Assembly (NCBI GenBank): GCA_900468805.1
Contig: UEIF01000009.1
Coordinates: 124,001 to 188,000, forward strand
Length of the DNA stretch: 64,000 bases
Origin: Hyphomicrobiales bacterium
GTDB taxonomy: Bacteria; Pseudomonadota; Alphaproteobacteria; Rhizobiales; Rhizobiaceae
Direction: 5' to 3'
The notes under the pieces were generated by a model. It made no database searches, was not told the DNA's origin, and saw only the letters and a program-made list of their open reading frames with translations. Both the position numbers and the translations under genes were made by a program. This document shows, piece by piece, positions 25,882 through 34,462 of the stretch. Positions within the stretch are counted from its first letter, which is position 1, and each line of letters opens with the position of its first letter.

Positions 25882-27630
25882 TTATTCCTGTATCACTGGC
25901 GGAACGAGACAGATCTGATGCTTCATCCGGCTGGCAACGGACGATCGGTGGCTGACGATAATCAGTGTTCGACCCTGGTATTCCTTGAGCAGGAGGGAAA
26001 GCACGCGCGCTTCGGTCGCCTCGTCAAGCGCATTGGTAGCTTCGTCCAGGAGCAGTATCTCAGGCCGGCCAGCAAGCGCACGCGCCAGGCCGATGCGCTG
26101 GCGCTGGCCACCCGAAAGCCTTATCGCCTCATCGCCCAGCCATTCATCGAAGCCGGAAGGCAGTTTCTCGATGAATTCCGTCGCGCAAGCCACATCTGCG
26201 GCCCAGCGGATATCTTCCTTGGAAATTTCGCGGCGGAACCGGATGTTGTCGATGACCGTGCCTTCCATCAATTCGACGTCCTGGCCCGAGACTGAGAGTA
26301 GCCGCAGCCAGCTCGATCGTTGGATGGTTGAAAGATCCTTGCCGTCGAGGGTTATGCGACCGTCACTCGGCTGAATGAGATCGAGCAGCATGTTGAGGAT
26401 AGTTGTCTTGCCGGAGCCGCTTGGCCCCGTCAGGGCGGTCGTCTCCCCTGTCTTGATGGAAAAGCTGACATGGCTGACGGCGGGAACGATGTTCCCTTCA
26501 TAGGAGAACGAAACATCGTGGAAAACGATCTCCTTCCGCAGATGTTTGAGCTTTTCTCCGCAGGCCACCTGTCTGACATCGTCCGCCTCGGAAATTATCG
26601 TCAGAATGTTCTGCACGGAGGCCTCCATTGCATGGAGGCCAAGGATCTGGGAATCGAACTCCTTGATATGCGGTTGAAGCCTGTAAAGAAGAATGGTGGC
26701 CGACAACGCCGCGCGGAAGTCGACCGGAAGAAATTGCGAAGACAGAATGATCGTCAGGATCACGCTGAATGTCAGTACCTCGCTCAGAAGCGAAGTTACC
26801 GCACCCATCCGGTCGGAACGGGACCAGGTTTTACCGGCATCTGTGGAAAGGACATCGAAAATGCTTTCGTGGCGCTTTTCCAGACCGAAGCTCTTCACTG
26901 CCTTCAAGGTCTGCAGTGTGGTCCAGGTAAGTTGTGTCAGGTCCTCCATTGCCGCAAGGGCGGTCACCCCGACACGCCGATAGGCCCCGGCAAACAGGCC
27001 GAGAGTCAGGTTATGGATAACGCCGAAAACAAGCCCGAGTACGGCGATCGGCCATGCCATTATGAGCATTCCGATGCCGAAGATGACGATGGTCCCGAGA
27101 TTGATTCCGAGGCGGACCAGGCTCGCGTGAGCCGAAGCGACCGCATAGGATTCCGTTGCGATCACATTCATGAGGTCGCTGCGTTCATAATGCAGAAACC
27201 GCTGAAATGGGATCGTCAGGATCTTTGAGTAAAGACGATGTCGGATGCTGCCGCTGATCTGATGGCTGACGATGCTCGCGATGATCGAATTGGCAAAGCC
27301 CAGAACGATCCGGAGGATGATCGCGCAGATGAGGATGGTGACCAGCATCGACTTCGATATCGCGGCTTCGAACCCGCCGAAAAGCGCGGGCAGCCCGGCG
27401 ATTGCAGTGCCGGAAGCAGGGCCCTGTTGGCCGAGAACAAAAACGAGGCTCACAAGGAAAGTGATCCCCACCATTTCCATGAGGCCGCTCAGGATGCCAA
27501 TCACGATCATCACCGACGTCTTCAGCCGGAGCGACGGCACGAGTTTCAGAAGCTCGCGGAAACGGGCTGCGACGACCAGACTGAAGGCGCCCGTCGGCTT
27601 GTCGGAAACAGGTTTTCGCCTCGTCGTCAT
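25882..27630 (-). CDS. ABC exporter, fused membrane and ATPase domains
   Basis: 582 residues, half-transporter. Residues about 35-320 are a six-TM exporter domain (TSVMIVIGILSGLMEMVGITFLVSLVFVL first); the ATPase has Walker A GPSGSGKTT near residue 402, LSGGQRQRIGLARAL signature and ILLLDEATNALD Walker B. This form resembles lipid-linked oligosaccharide flippases such as PglK and MsbA-type exporters. Located between glycosyltransferase genes, with a four-base overlap to the upstream GT2, it is probably the flippase or exporter of the glycan made by this cluster. Confidence 0.92.
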   Translation of the reverse strand: MTTRRKPVSDKPTGAFSLVVAARFRELLKLVPSLRLKTSVMIVIGILSGLMEMVGITFLVSLVFVLGQQGPASGTAIAGLPALFGGFEAAISKSMLVTILICAIILRIVLGFANSIIASIVSHQISGSIRHRLYSKILTIPFQRFLHYERSDLMNVIATESYAVASAHASLVRLGINLGTIVIFGIGMLIMAWPIAVLGLVFGVIHNLTLGLFAGAYRRVGVTALAAMEDLTQLTWTTLQTLKAVKSFGLEKRHESIFDVLSTDAGKTWSRSDRMGAVTSLLSEVLTFSVILTIILSSQFLPVDFRAALSATILLYRLQPHIKEFDSQILGLHAMEASVQNILTIISEADDVRQVACGEKLKHLRKEIVFHDVSFSYEGNIVPAVSHVSFSIKTGETTALTGPSGSGKTTILNMLLDLIQPSDGRITLDGKDLSTIQRSSWLRLLSVSGQDVELMEGTVIDNIRFRREISKEDIRWAADVACATEFIEKLPSGFDEWLGDEAIRLSGGQRQRIGLARALAGRPEILLLDEATNALDEATEARVLSLLLKEYQGRTLIIVSHRSSVASRMKHQICLVPPVIQE

Positions 27631-28718
27631 GCGCCACCCGCGCGCGGCTCGATGAACTCGCCGGCCTGGCTATCAGCCGCCGCTTCTAAACGGTCATAGA
27701 ATGAAGTGCCGCTTTCGGGAAATGCGATGGCTGTCATCCCTTCCCCTATCGGCGAGGCAGGCGCATTGCCTGTCGCGCGGCCCGGCAATCGATTTGCCAA
27801 TCGCCGTGCTCGACGTTTGGCTGAACGCCAGACAAGGCGAGCACCGTGAAGGGCGAGCCTCAACGGGAACCGCCCGGCAATTATTGGCGCCAGCTTTCTG
27901 ACCTGATCATGGTCCTGGCTGGAGAACGCCTTGGCGAAATACCACCGTGCCGTATCGAATTCGGCGGCGATGGCGGCGGCAGCAAGATGCGGGTAACGTC
28001 TCTTGACCTCTGTCATTACCAAGGCATGAGATCTCAGCATGCGACAGGCATTGCTCGACATGTTTCCCTGGGTAAAACGGTATCCGGTCAGAAAATCAGC
28101 GGCGGGGGCGAAAGGCAGCCTTTCGGCCAGAGCCAGGTAAAGCTTGTAGTCTTCGCATCCCTCGGCCTCTTGGTCGCGCAGCGACGGATCGTAGCCGCCA
28201 CATGCCAGAACATCAGTGCGCGGCATCAGCGGCGTACTGCCGTTACCGATAAAATTCTCTCGGACCATGATTTCGAAGACGCCGCCTTTATACAGCACGG
28301 GTCTCGAATGGGCGAAAATCACGTCATTCGCGTCAATGGCCGCATACCAGTTGTAGGCGACCCCGCGCCCGCCGGGAAGGCTTGCGAGCGCTCGGAGTTG
28401 CAATTCGATTTTGCGGGGATGCCAGAGATCGTCGGCGTCGATCGGGGCGATGTAGCTGCCTGCCGCTTCGTGGATTCCGTAGTTGCGGGCACGAGCCACG
28501 CCGCCGTTTTCCTGTCTCAGGACCCTGATGCGTGAATCTTGAAGGCGATATTCGTTTGCCAGTTCGTACGTTCCATCCAACGAACCATCGTCGACCACGA
28601 GGATTTCAAGGCGTTGATGAGTCTGGTTCGATACGCTGCGAAGCGTATTCGCGAGTGTTTTCTCGGCGTTGTAAGCAGGAATGATAACCGTGACCAAGGG
28701 GAGAGGATCGAGGTTCAT
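27627..28718 (-). CDS. Glycosyltransferase family 2
   Basis: 363 residues: VTVIIPAYNAEKTLANTL, EILVVDDGSLDGT, GGVARARNYGIHEAAG and PIDADDLWHPRKIE define the GT-A domain. A C-terminal basic stretch (SAKRRARRLANRLPGR, about 310-325) may hold it at the inner membrane. Paralogue of the GT2 at 24718-25878. Its stop overlaps the ABC exporter start (ATGA); the trifunctional gene ends six bases upstream. Confidence 0.92.
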   Translation of the reverse strand: MNLDPLPLVTVIIPAYNAEKTLANTLRSVSNQTHQRLEILVVDDGSLDGTYELANEYRLQDSRIRVLRQENGGVARARNYGIHEAAGSYIAPIDADDLWHPRKIELQLRALASLPGGRGVAYNWYAAIDANDVIFAHSRPVLYKGGVFEIMVRENFIGNGSTPLMPRTDVLACGGYDPSLRDQEAEGCEDYKLYLALAERLPFAPAADFLTGYRFTQGNMSSNACRMLRSHALVMTEVKRRYPHLAAAAIAAEFDTARWYFAKAFSSQDHDQVRKLAPIIAGRFPLRLALHGARLVWRSAKRRARRLANRLPGRATGNAPASPIGEGMTAIAFPESGTSFYDRLEAAADSQAGEFIEPRAGGA

Positions 28719-28724
28719 GGCTCG

Positions 28725-31700
28725 CTATCCAATGAAGGCGTCAGGTTGGCCCATCAGCTCGGCAAAGGCAGTGAGGGGGAGGTCACCGCGAATTTCAAGG
28801 CGTGGCAGTGACAAGGGGTGGTCCACAGAGCTCGTTCTCGCGGGCTTTGTCGAAAAGCCGATCTCGTAGCCCGCTTGAGCAAGAATGCCAGGCACACGAA
28901 AATCGGTAGAACCGAAGGGAAGGGCGATGGACGTCACGGCCTCACCCAGCCGGCTTTCCAGGGCGTCGCGTGAAAGTACTGCTTCGCCCAGCAATGTAGT
29001 GTTGTCGAGCGAACTTGCCGGCCTGTGAGATGCCAGATGAGACCCGAAACGGATTCCTTGCCGCTGCAGGCTCTGGATATCGCTCCAGGACATCAGCGGT
29101 GCCGTATCCCCGTAACCGGCATCCCAATCCGACCTGCCGCCCACCTTGTCCGTCACCACGAAGACGTCCGCACTGAACCCGTTTTCAACCAGGATCGGGA
29201 ATGCGTCGGTGAGAAAATCGAGATAGGCGTCGTCAAAAGTCAGAACGACGGGTCGCCCGCGGATGGGTTTGCCCTCACATAACAGGCTGGTCAGGCTTTC
29301 GGCCGTCAGCGCATAATAGCCCTGCCGCCGCAGGAACTGCATCTGTTTACGGAAGGTTTCCGGCGCGACCCGAAAGCGACGGAGCGAGTCCGGCCCGTCG
29401 AGCGCAATCCTGTGATACATGAGCACCGGAACTGAGGTCACGACCTCGTTCGTCCATGCGACCTCGCGGTCGATGCCCACCGGGCCCCAGATAATGTATT
29501 TGGCGACGTCCGTATCGAGAGGCACACCGTGGGGCTCGATACGCACGACCGGTATTGCCGTATTTCGCTTTGCGAACCGGTGAATGGCATAAAGCTCGGT
29601 CTCAACCGTTTCTTCCAGTACAAGGTCAGGAAGGTTTGACAGGACCTCCTTGATTGTTCCCACACCAAAAGGATTGTTCCAGTCGAAACCGGTCCTGCCG
29701 GGCTCGTCGCGCCGGAGATGGGCGTGGGCCGTGACAAGGTAACCGCCCGGCTTCAGGGCACCCGCGATTTTCCGGCATACCTGTTCCAGGCTTGCCTCGT
29801 TATCCAGGTAGTAGAGGACTTCCGAACAGACGATTAGATCCTGCTCGGGCGGAAGTTCGGCTTCGACGAAATCCAAGACGCGAAGCTCCACATTTGGAAG
29901 GTCCCGGCATCTCTCGGATGCCCTTTCAATCGCGCGGCTGGAGATGTCCGAGGCTGTCACAAAACCGACCTTCTGTGCGAGTTTTGCCGTGAACAGACCT
30001 TCCGCGCAGGCAAGCTCCAGGGTTCTTGCGACCCCATCGGGAACAAGGCTCAGCGTCTGTTCGTATTTGACCTGTTCGTAGACTGAGACGTAGTTCCAGG
30101 GGTCCGGGCGTTCGAAGAAACGCTGCCAATATTCTTTTTTTGTCGTTGCTTCAGGCAGTACCGTTTGGTGGTCTCCCGCTTCGGGAGACTGGTCCGTCGT
30201 CGCGACCGCGGGGGCGGCGAGCCGCTGCTGATAGCGGGATTTCGCCTCCAGCAAGCGTGCGTCATTATCCGCTCGTCCGCCAGGTGCAGTTTCGACGAGC
30301 GCGGTCAGATGTACCGCTTTGAAGAGATGTTCGATCTGGCGCCGTCGCCCGCTGCGTTGCCGGACGATTTTGCCGAAAGCCCTCCTATTGCGAAGGGCTG
30401 CGGCCGTCCAAGAGCGTGCATAAGAGAACGTTAAAGGCGTCGGCAAGCAATTTCCGGCCTGCAAGTCATCGATAATGAGTTGGACTTGAGTGCGTACAGA
30501 GAGGTCTCCCCACAAGGGGCCGACATGCGATCCGACATATAGCCCTGCGGCAAAGACGTGCAGGAGCAGCGTATCGGCCTCGTCAATCCGGGTGATCCAG
30601 GCGAGCTTCTCGGTGTCGATGGCGGCCACTTGGAGATGGCCGAGTGCGAAGGAGCGAGACATGTCGGGTGCCGAAATTGACCAGACAATCAATTCTTCCA
30701 TCCGGCGGCCAGTCCCGGGCAGGGAGTGCTGTTCAAGCAATTGTATGAGATCGAGGAAGGCCGGCTTCCAATGTTCCAGCGAATAGACGAGATCGGCGGG
30801 GCGCGCTACCTTCAGACCGATCTGCAATCCGTGCAATATCCCTTCGGTCAGGAAGTTTTCGTAACCGGAAGAGTTGGGAAATTCGGGCAGAACCTCTGCA
30901 AGCGCGGCAAGTTCGTCTCCCGCGCACAGGTTGACTGAGGCGGCCCAGGTGAGCATTCGCAATTGACCGAGCGCAGGCGCCGTCCATCGGGCGTCCTCAG
31001 CATCCGGCGACAGCCCTTCTTTCAAGCGCAGCACTTGCGCGCTGGTGGTGACACGGACGGCATCCCTCAGCATTTTTAGCGGATCACCCGAGAGCGAGCC
31101 GGTTTTCATGCGATAGAAGGCAAGGCATCCTTCGACCTGCCGGAACGAAACTCCGGCAAAGGCCATACGGAGCCAGAGATCCCATTCCTCGCAAGTCTGC
31201 AGTTGGACATCCAAACCGCCCAATCGGATGAAGAGGTCTCTGGGAAAGACCACCGTATGAATAGCGAGCGCACAGAACGACGAGAATTCCCGCTTTGCCC
31301 TGTCGCCTGCGAGATCAGGGGGTATTTCGACACTCAGCATCCGGCCGTCCGGCGTGACACGGCGATAGCTGCAATAGGCAACGATCGGTTGTTGGCCATC
31401 GGTCGCAACCGGTAGCATGTTTTGGATGAAAACGGGGTCCAACCAGTCGTCCGCATCAAGCATGCAAAGCAGAGGAGCGGTCGCAAACCCGGCGGCGGCG
31501 TTACGCGCTGCGGATGCGCCGGCATTCGCCTGACGATGGATCAGGATCCGGCTGTCGGCTTTCGCAAAGCTTTCAAGCACATTCCAGGTATCGTCTTTCG
31601 AACCGTCATCGACGACGACTGCCTGCCAGTTTGACACCGACTGTTTCTGCAAGCTGCCAAGGCAGTCTGCCAGAGTTTCCGCCGCGTTATAAGCGGGGAC

Positions 31701-31784
31701 AAGGAAGGATATATCCGGCTTCGGTACGGTTACCATGCCGGCATCTTCCAGCGGCGAAGGACATACCAGGCGCCGTTCAGGCAT
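28725..31784 (-). CDS. Trifunctional GT2 / NodS-like methyltransferase / NodB-like deacetylase
   Basis: 1019 residues with three catalytic domains. (1) GT2, about 24-330: SFLVPAYNAAETL, VVVDDGSKDDT, MLDADDW (110-112). (2) SAM methyltransferase of the NodS type, about 555-730: KKEYWQRFFERPDPWNY, LELACAEGLFTAKLA glycine-rich loop near 585, ASDISSRAIERA, ICSEVLYYL. (3) Polysaccharide deacetylase, about 785-1000: VLMYHRI, LTFDDAYLDF (metal Asp, near 847), GSHLASHRP (zinc His, near 915) and ALPFGSTDF. A GGAGGAG precedes ATG 31784; ATG 31736 is an alternative that nearly removes the 55-base overlap with the upstream GT2. This domain order occurs in other rhizobia as far as I recall. It probably modifies a surface sugar. 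Confidence 0.93.
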   Translation of the reverse strand: MPERRLVCPSPLEDAGMVTVPKPDISFLVPAYNAAETLADCLGSLQKQSVSNWQAVVVDDGSKDDTWNVLESFAKADSRILIHRQANAGASAARNAAAGFATAPLLCMLDADDWLDPVFIQNMLPVATDGQQPIVAYCSYRRVTPDGRMLSVEIPPDLAGDRAKREFSSFCALAIHTVVFPRDLFIRLGGLDVQLQTCEEWDLWLRMAFAGVSFRQVEGCLAFYRMKTGSLSGDPLKMLRDAVRVTTSAQVLRLKEGLSPDAEDARWTAPALGQLRMLTWAASVNLCAGDELAALAEVLPEFPNSSGYENFLTEGILHGLQIGLKVARPADLVYSLEHWKPAFLDLIQLLEQHSLPGTGRRMEELIVWSISAPDMSRSFALGHLQVAAIDTEKLAWITRIDEADTLLLHVFAAGLYVGSHVGPLWGDLSVRTQVQLIIDDLQAGNCLPTPLTFSYARSWTAAALRNRRAFGKIVRQRSGRRRQIEHLFKAVHLTALVETAPGGRADNDARLLEAKSRYQQRLAAPAVATTDQSPEAGDHQTVLPEATTKKEYWQRFFERPDPWNYVSVYEQVKYEQTLSLVPDGVARTLELACAEGLFTAKLAQKVGFVTASDISSRAIERASERCRDLPNVELRVLDFVEAELPPEQDLIVCSEVLYYLDNEASLEQVCRKIAGALKPGGYLVTAHAHLRRDEPGRTGFDWNNPFGVGTIKEVLSNLPDLVLEETVETELYAIHRFAKRNTAIPVVRIEPHGVPLDTDVAKYIIWGPVGIDREVAWTNEVVTSVPVLMYHRIALDGPDSLRRFRVAPETFRKQMQFLRRQGYYALTAESLTSLLCEGKPIRGRPVVLTFDDAYLDFLTDAFPILVENGFSADVFVVTDKVGGRSDWDAGYGDTAPLMSWSDIQSLQRQGIRFGSHLASHRPASSLDNTTLLGEAVLSRDALESRLGEAVTSIALPFGSTDFRVPGILAQAGYEIGFSTKPARTSSVDHPLSLPRLEIRGDLPLTAFAELMGQPDAFIG

Positions 31785-32908
31785 CCCAATATCTCCTCCC
31801 TGAGAAAGAAGTTGTCCGAGGTCGCCCCCTTGGGCAGCCGTTTCCTCAACCTCTGAAGATAATATTGTGGCAAGGCGACCAGGATGCGCCGCAGATTGCC
31901 CCGGTTGCCGGTGTTCTGGTACTGCACCAGCAAGGCCGCCACATGGCCGCTCATGTATTGGCGGATCTGCCTGGCGAGCCCCTTCATATCCTTACGATGG
32001 AAATGCCAGGAAACCGCCGTCGGTTCGTAGCGACAGGTGCCGCCGTGATGGAGAAGGCGATTCCAGAATTCGGAATCGCCCGAACACCCTGCTGCGCCCA
32101 TATCCAGCCGCACGTCGAACAATCCGATATCGTCGAATATCTGGCGGCGGAATGCCTGGCTTGCGCCCGCGCCGATCAGCCAGGCAGGCGCCCCGTATGG
32201 TGCGCTTTGGCGATAGAAATCCTGGCCGAAATCCAGACGCCTATAGCCTCTGCCAAATCCCCAATGGGTTTCGAAGATCAGCTGCGCGGGCGTGGAAAGC
32301 TCTCCAGGAAGGACAAGGCCGGTGACGCATCCGATATCCGGCTGATCAAAGGCCTTCATCAGGTTCTCCAGCCACCGCTCGTGCAGGACTACGTCGTCAT
32401 CCGTGAACGCCACGAACTCGGTCTTTGCCGCGCGCACGGCGGCATTGCGGGCGTAGTCCAATCCGACCCTGTTTTCGCGCACATAGGTTGCACCGGCTGC
32501 CTCGACGGCCCGACGCGTGCCATCACCGGCTGAGGCGTTGTCGACGACGATTACCTCAGCCGGAGGCAAAGACTGCGTGGGGATTGATGCGAGACATCTG
32601 GCTAGTTCGTCCGGCCGATCCTTGGTGCAGATCAGGAGGCTGACGTCGCGGTTCCTGATCGGTGCCCGCATCACGTTCCGAGCGTGTTCGATGGTCTCTG
32701 GCAAGACGGCGCGCGCAGCCAGGGCACCCGGAATTTCTGACCTCTCGATATAGGCCTGACCGACGGGAAGCCCTTCGAAGACGAAGACGACGAGCCCGGC
32801 GTCGATCGCCGGGACATTCGCACCGACGTCATCCGACGAAAGATCCAGGTATTGGATAGGCACAGGAAAGACATTGTCTTTCATGTCACGCGGTATGACG
32901 TCCCTCAT
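31730..32908 (-). CDS. Glycosyltransferase family 2
   Basis: 392 residues. The GT2 domain starts unusually late, near residue 88 (VSLLICTKDRPDELARCL, EVIVVDNASAGDGT, VGLDYARNAAV, AFTDDDVVLHERW), behind an 85-residue N-terminal region of unknown role. SGDSEFWNRLLHHG is the probable acceptor/catalytic block. FTDDDV in place of DADD marks a different GT2 subgroup from its neighbours. Its 3' end overlaps the start of the trifunctional gene, and it begins 33 bases after the epimerase gene. Confidence 0.9.
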   Translation of the reverse strand: MRDVIPRDMKDNVFPVPIQYLDLSSDDVGANVPAIDAGLVVFVFEGLPVGQAYIERSEIPGALAARAVLPETIEHARNVMRAPIRNRDVSLLICTKDRPDELARCLASIPTQSLPPAEVIVVDNASAGDGTRRAVEAAGATYVRENRVGLDYARNAAVRAAKTEFVAFTDDDVVLHERWLENLMKAFDQPDIGCVTGLVLPGELSTPAQLIFETHWGFGRGYRRLDFGQDFYRQSAPYGAPAWLIGAGASQAFRRQIFDDIGLFDVRLDMGAAGCSGDSEFWNRLLHHGGTCRYEPTAVSWHFHRKDMKGLARQIRQYMSGHVAALLVQYQNTGNRGNLRRILVALPQYYLQRLRKRLPKGATSDNFFLREEILGCLNGAWYVLRRWKMPAW

Positions 32909-32941
32909 TGCTACTCTCTGTGCCAGATGCCGGTGAACCGT

Positions 32942-33940
32942 TTAGCGTCCCGCCTTGGCCAGCGGGCGGGAGCTCGCCTGAGCCGCCTGTGCCGTGGCAA
33001 TTTTCATCTCCTGACTGAACCAGTCCAGTGTCTTTGCAACGCCTTCCTCATAGCTGATCGTGCACGACCATTCGGGCATCACGTAGTTTGCATTCGTCAG
33101 ATCTGGTCGTCTGTTTGTCGGATCATGCGGCGGTGAGGGCTCAAAGACGATCGGAATCCCGCCCATCAGGCGCGAGACATACTGAGCTACTTCCAGGACC
33201 GATATCTCCCGATCGTTCCCGACGTTGAGCGGGCCCCTGTAATCGGTCTCGTTCATCCAGAAGTAACGTGCGAAGCCGTCAATGATGTCATCGACATACC
33301 CCCAGCTTCGGGATTGGAGGCCATCCCCGAACACCGTAATGGGGCGGCCGGTCAGGGCCTGGGCGACGAAGTTCGAGACAGCTCGCCCGTCGTCTGGCCG
33401 CGTCCTCGGTCCATATACGTTGAAGGGTCGAACGATTTTCACGTCCAGACCCTGCGTGCGCTGCATCTCGAACAGCAAGGACTCCGTGCAGCGTTTGCTT
33501 TCGTCATAGGATGAGCGTGGCCCGGTGCAATCGACCTGGCCCTTATAGGACTCCGGCTGCGGTGAGACGAGCGGATCGCCATAGACTTCCGAGGAAGAGG
33601 TGAAGCAGAAGCGGCCCCCTTTTTTCAGGAGGTCCAGAAGACGGAAGGCTCCAATGAGATTTGCCGAAATGGTTTTCTTGGGTTCCTTCATGTACCACGG
33701 CGGCGAGGCCGGAGAAGCAAGGTGGAATATTTCGTCAAACTTGTCCGACGTCTGAAGCTCTTCCACGTCGGACCGCACGAAGTGGAAGCGGGGGTCCCGG
33801 ATGTGGGAGATATTCGCCTCGCGGCCAGTCCAAAGATTATCAACAACAACCAATTTTTCGATGTCGGTGCGATTTAAAAGCCTATCGCACAAATGCGATC
33901 CGAGAAAACCGGCTCCGCCTGCTACAAGCACTTTCTTCAT
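32942..33940 (-). CDS. NAD-dependent epimerase, UDP-glucuronate decarboxylase-like
   Basis: 332 residues; GGAGAA five bases before ATG 33940 favours that start over 33961. Extended SDR: AGGAGFLGSHLCDRLL, VVDNLWTG, HLASPASPPWYM, TSSSEVYGDPLVSPQ, YDESKRCTE (Tyr and Lys), NVYGPRTRPDDGRAVSNFV and GDGLQSRSWGYVDD. This series is that of UDP-xylose synthase (UXS) or closely related dTDP-glucose dehydratase-like enzymes, which act on UDP-sugars. It is the first gene of the leftward glycan operon and should supply its nucleotide sugar, possibly UDP-xylose. Confidence 0.88.
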   Translation of the reverse strand: MKKVLVAGGAGFLGSHLCDRLLNRTDIEKLVVVDNLWTGREANISHIRDPRFHFVRSDVEELQTSDKFDEIFHLASPASPPWYMKEPKKTISANLIGAFRLLDLLKKGGRFCFTSSSEVYGDPLVSPQPESYKGQVDCTGPRSSYDESKRCTESLLFEMQRTQGLDVKIVRPFNVYGPRTRPDDGRAVSNFVAQALTGRPITVFGDGLQSRSWGYVDDIIDGFARYFWMNETDYRGPLNVGNDREISVLEVAQYVSRLMGGIPIVFEPSPPHDPTNRRPDLTNANYVMPEWSCTISYEEGVAKTLDWFSQEMKIATAQAAQASSRPLAKAGR

Positions 33941-34382
33941 GACTTCTCCAGCAGATGACATGTTTCGCTTTTCTGGGATTTAGGACTTTGATTGTTCAGT
34001 CCGGGCGAGTGGCGGTTACTTGGGATTCTTGCAACGGCTCTAAATGCAAATCGATGCGCCAAGAATGATCTCCATCCAATGCACCGTTTCAGAAAAGGAT
34101 ATGATGTCCGCCTTCGGCGCACCTCGATGTCCTCGATAAAAGCAACGTAATCGCGTTCTAACTTTTTTGCGCGCTGACCAACACGGACTTAAGTCCGACA
34201 TCGTTTGCCTCTTCCGGTTGAACCACCGGAACGATTAAAGAACGAGACGGATACGCGACCCCGGCGCATTTAATTCCAGGTTGGCGAGCTTGCCTGCGCC
34301 ATCGCGAAACAACTGAAATTGCGGGCGATTTCGGATCCGGCCGCGCTTCTGCTCATTTTTACCGATGGAGCCACTTTCCCGA
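33941..34382. other. Divergent intergenic region
   Basis: About 440 bases between the glycan operon and the second importer operon, clearly more AT-rich than the genes. No recognisable gene and no nod-box-like sequence was seen. Promoters for both operons should lie here and in the next stretch. Confidence 0.5.
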
Positions 34383-34410
34383 TTGACAGAACCACTTCCC
34401 TCGCTATTCT
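34383..34410 (+). promoter_or_regulatory. Putative sigma70-type promoter of the second importer operon
   Basis: TTGACA (34383-34388) and TATTCT (34405-34410) with a 16-base spacer, about 50 bases before the start codon at 34463. The perfect -35 in an otherwise AT-rich region makes this a good candidate. Confidence 0.6.
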
Positions 34411-34462
34411 ATTATAAAAACCGACATAACATAACTGTGGAACATTAAACCGGGAGCATAAA

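Noticed and set aside
33941..34462. A nod box upstream of the NodS/NodB-like glycan cluster
   Set aside because: No sequence resembling the conserved nod-box halves was seen on either strand, so NodD control is not supported.
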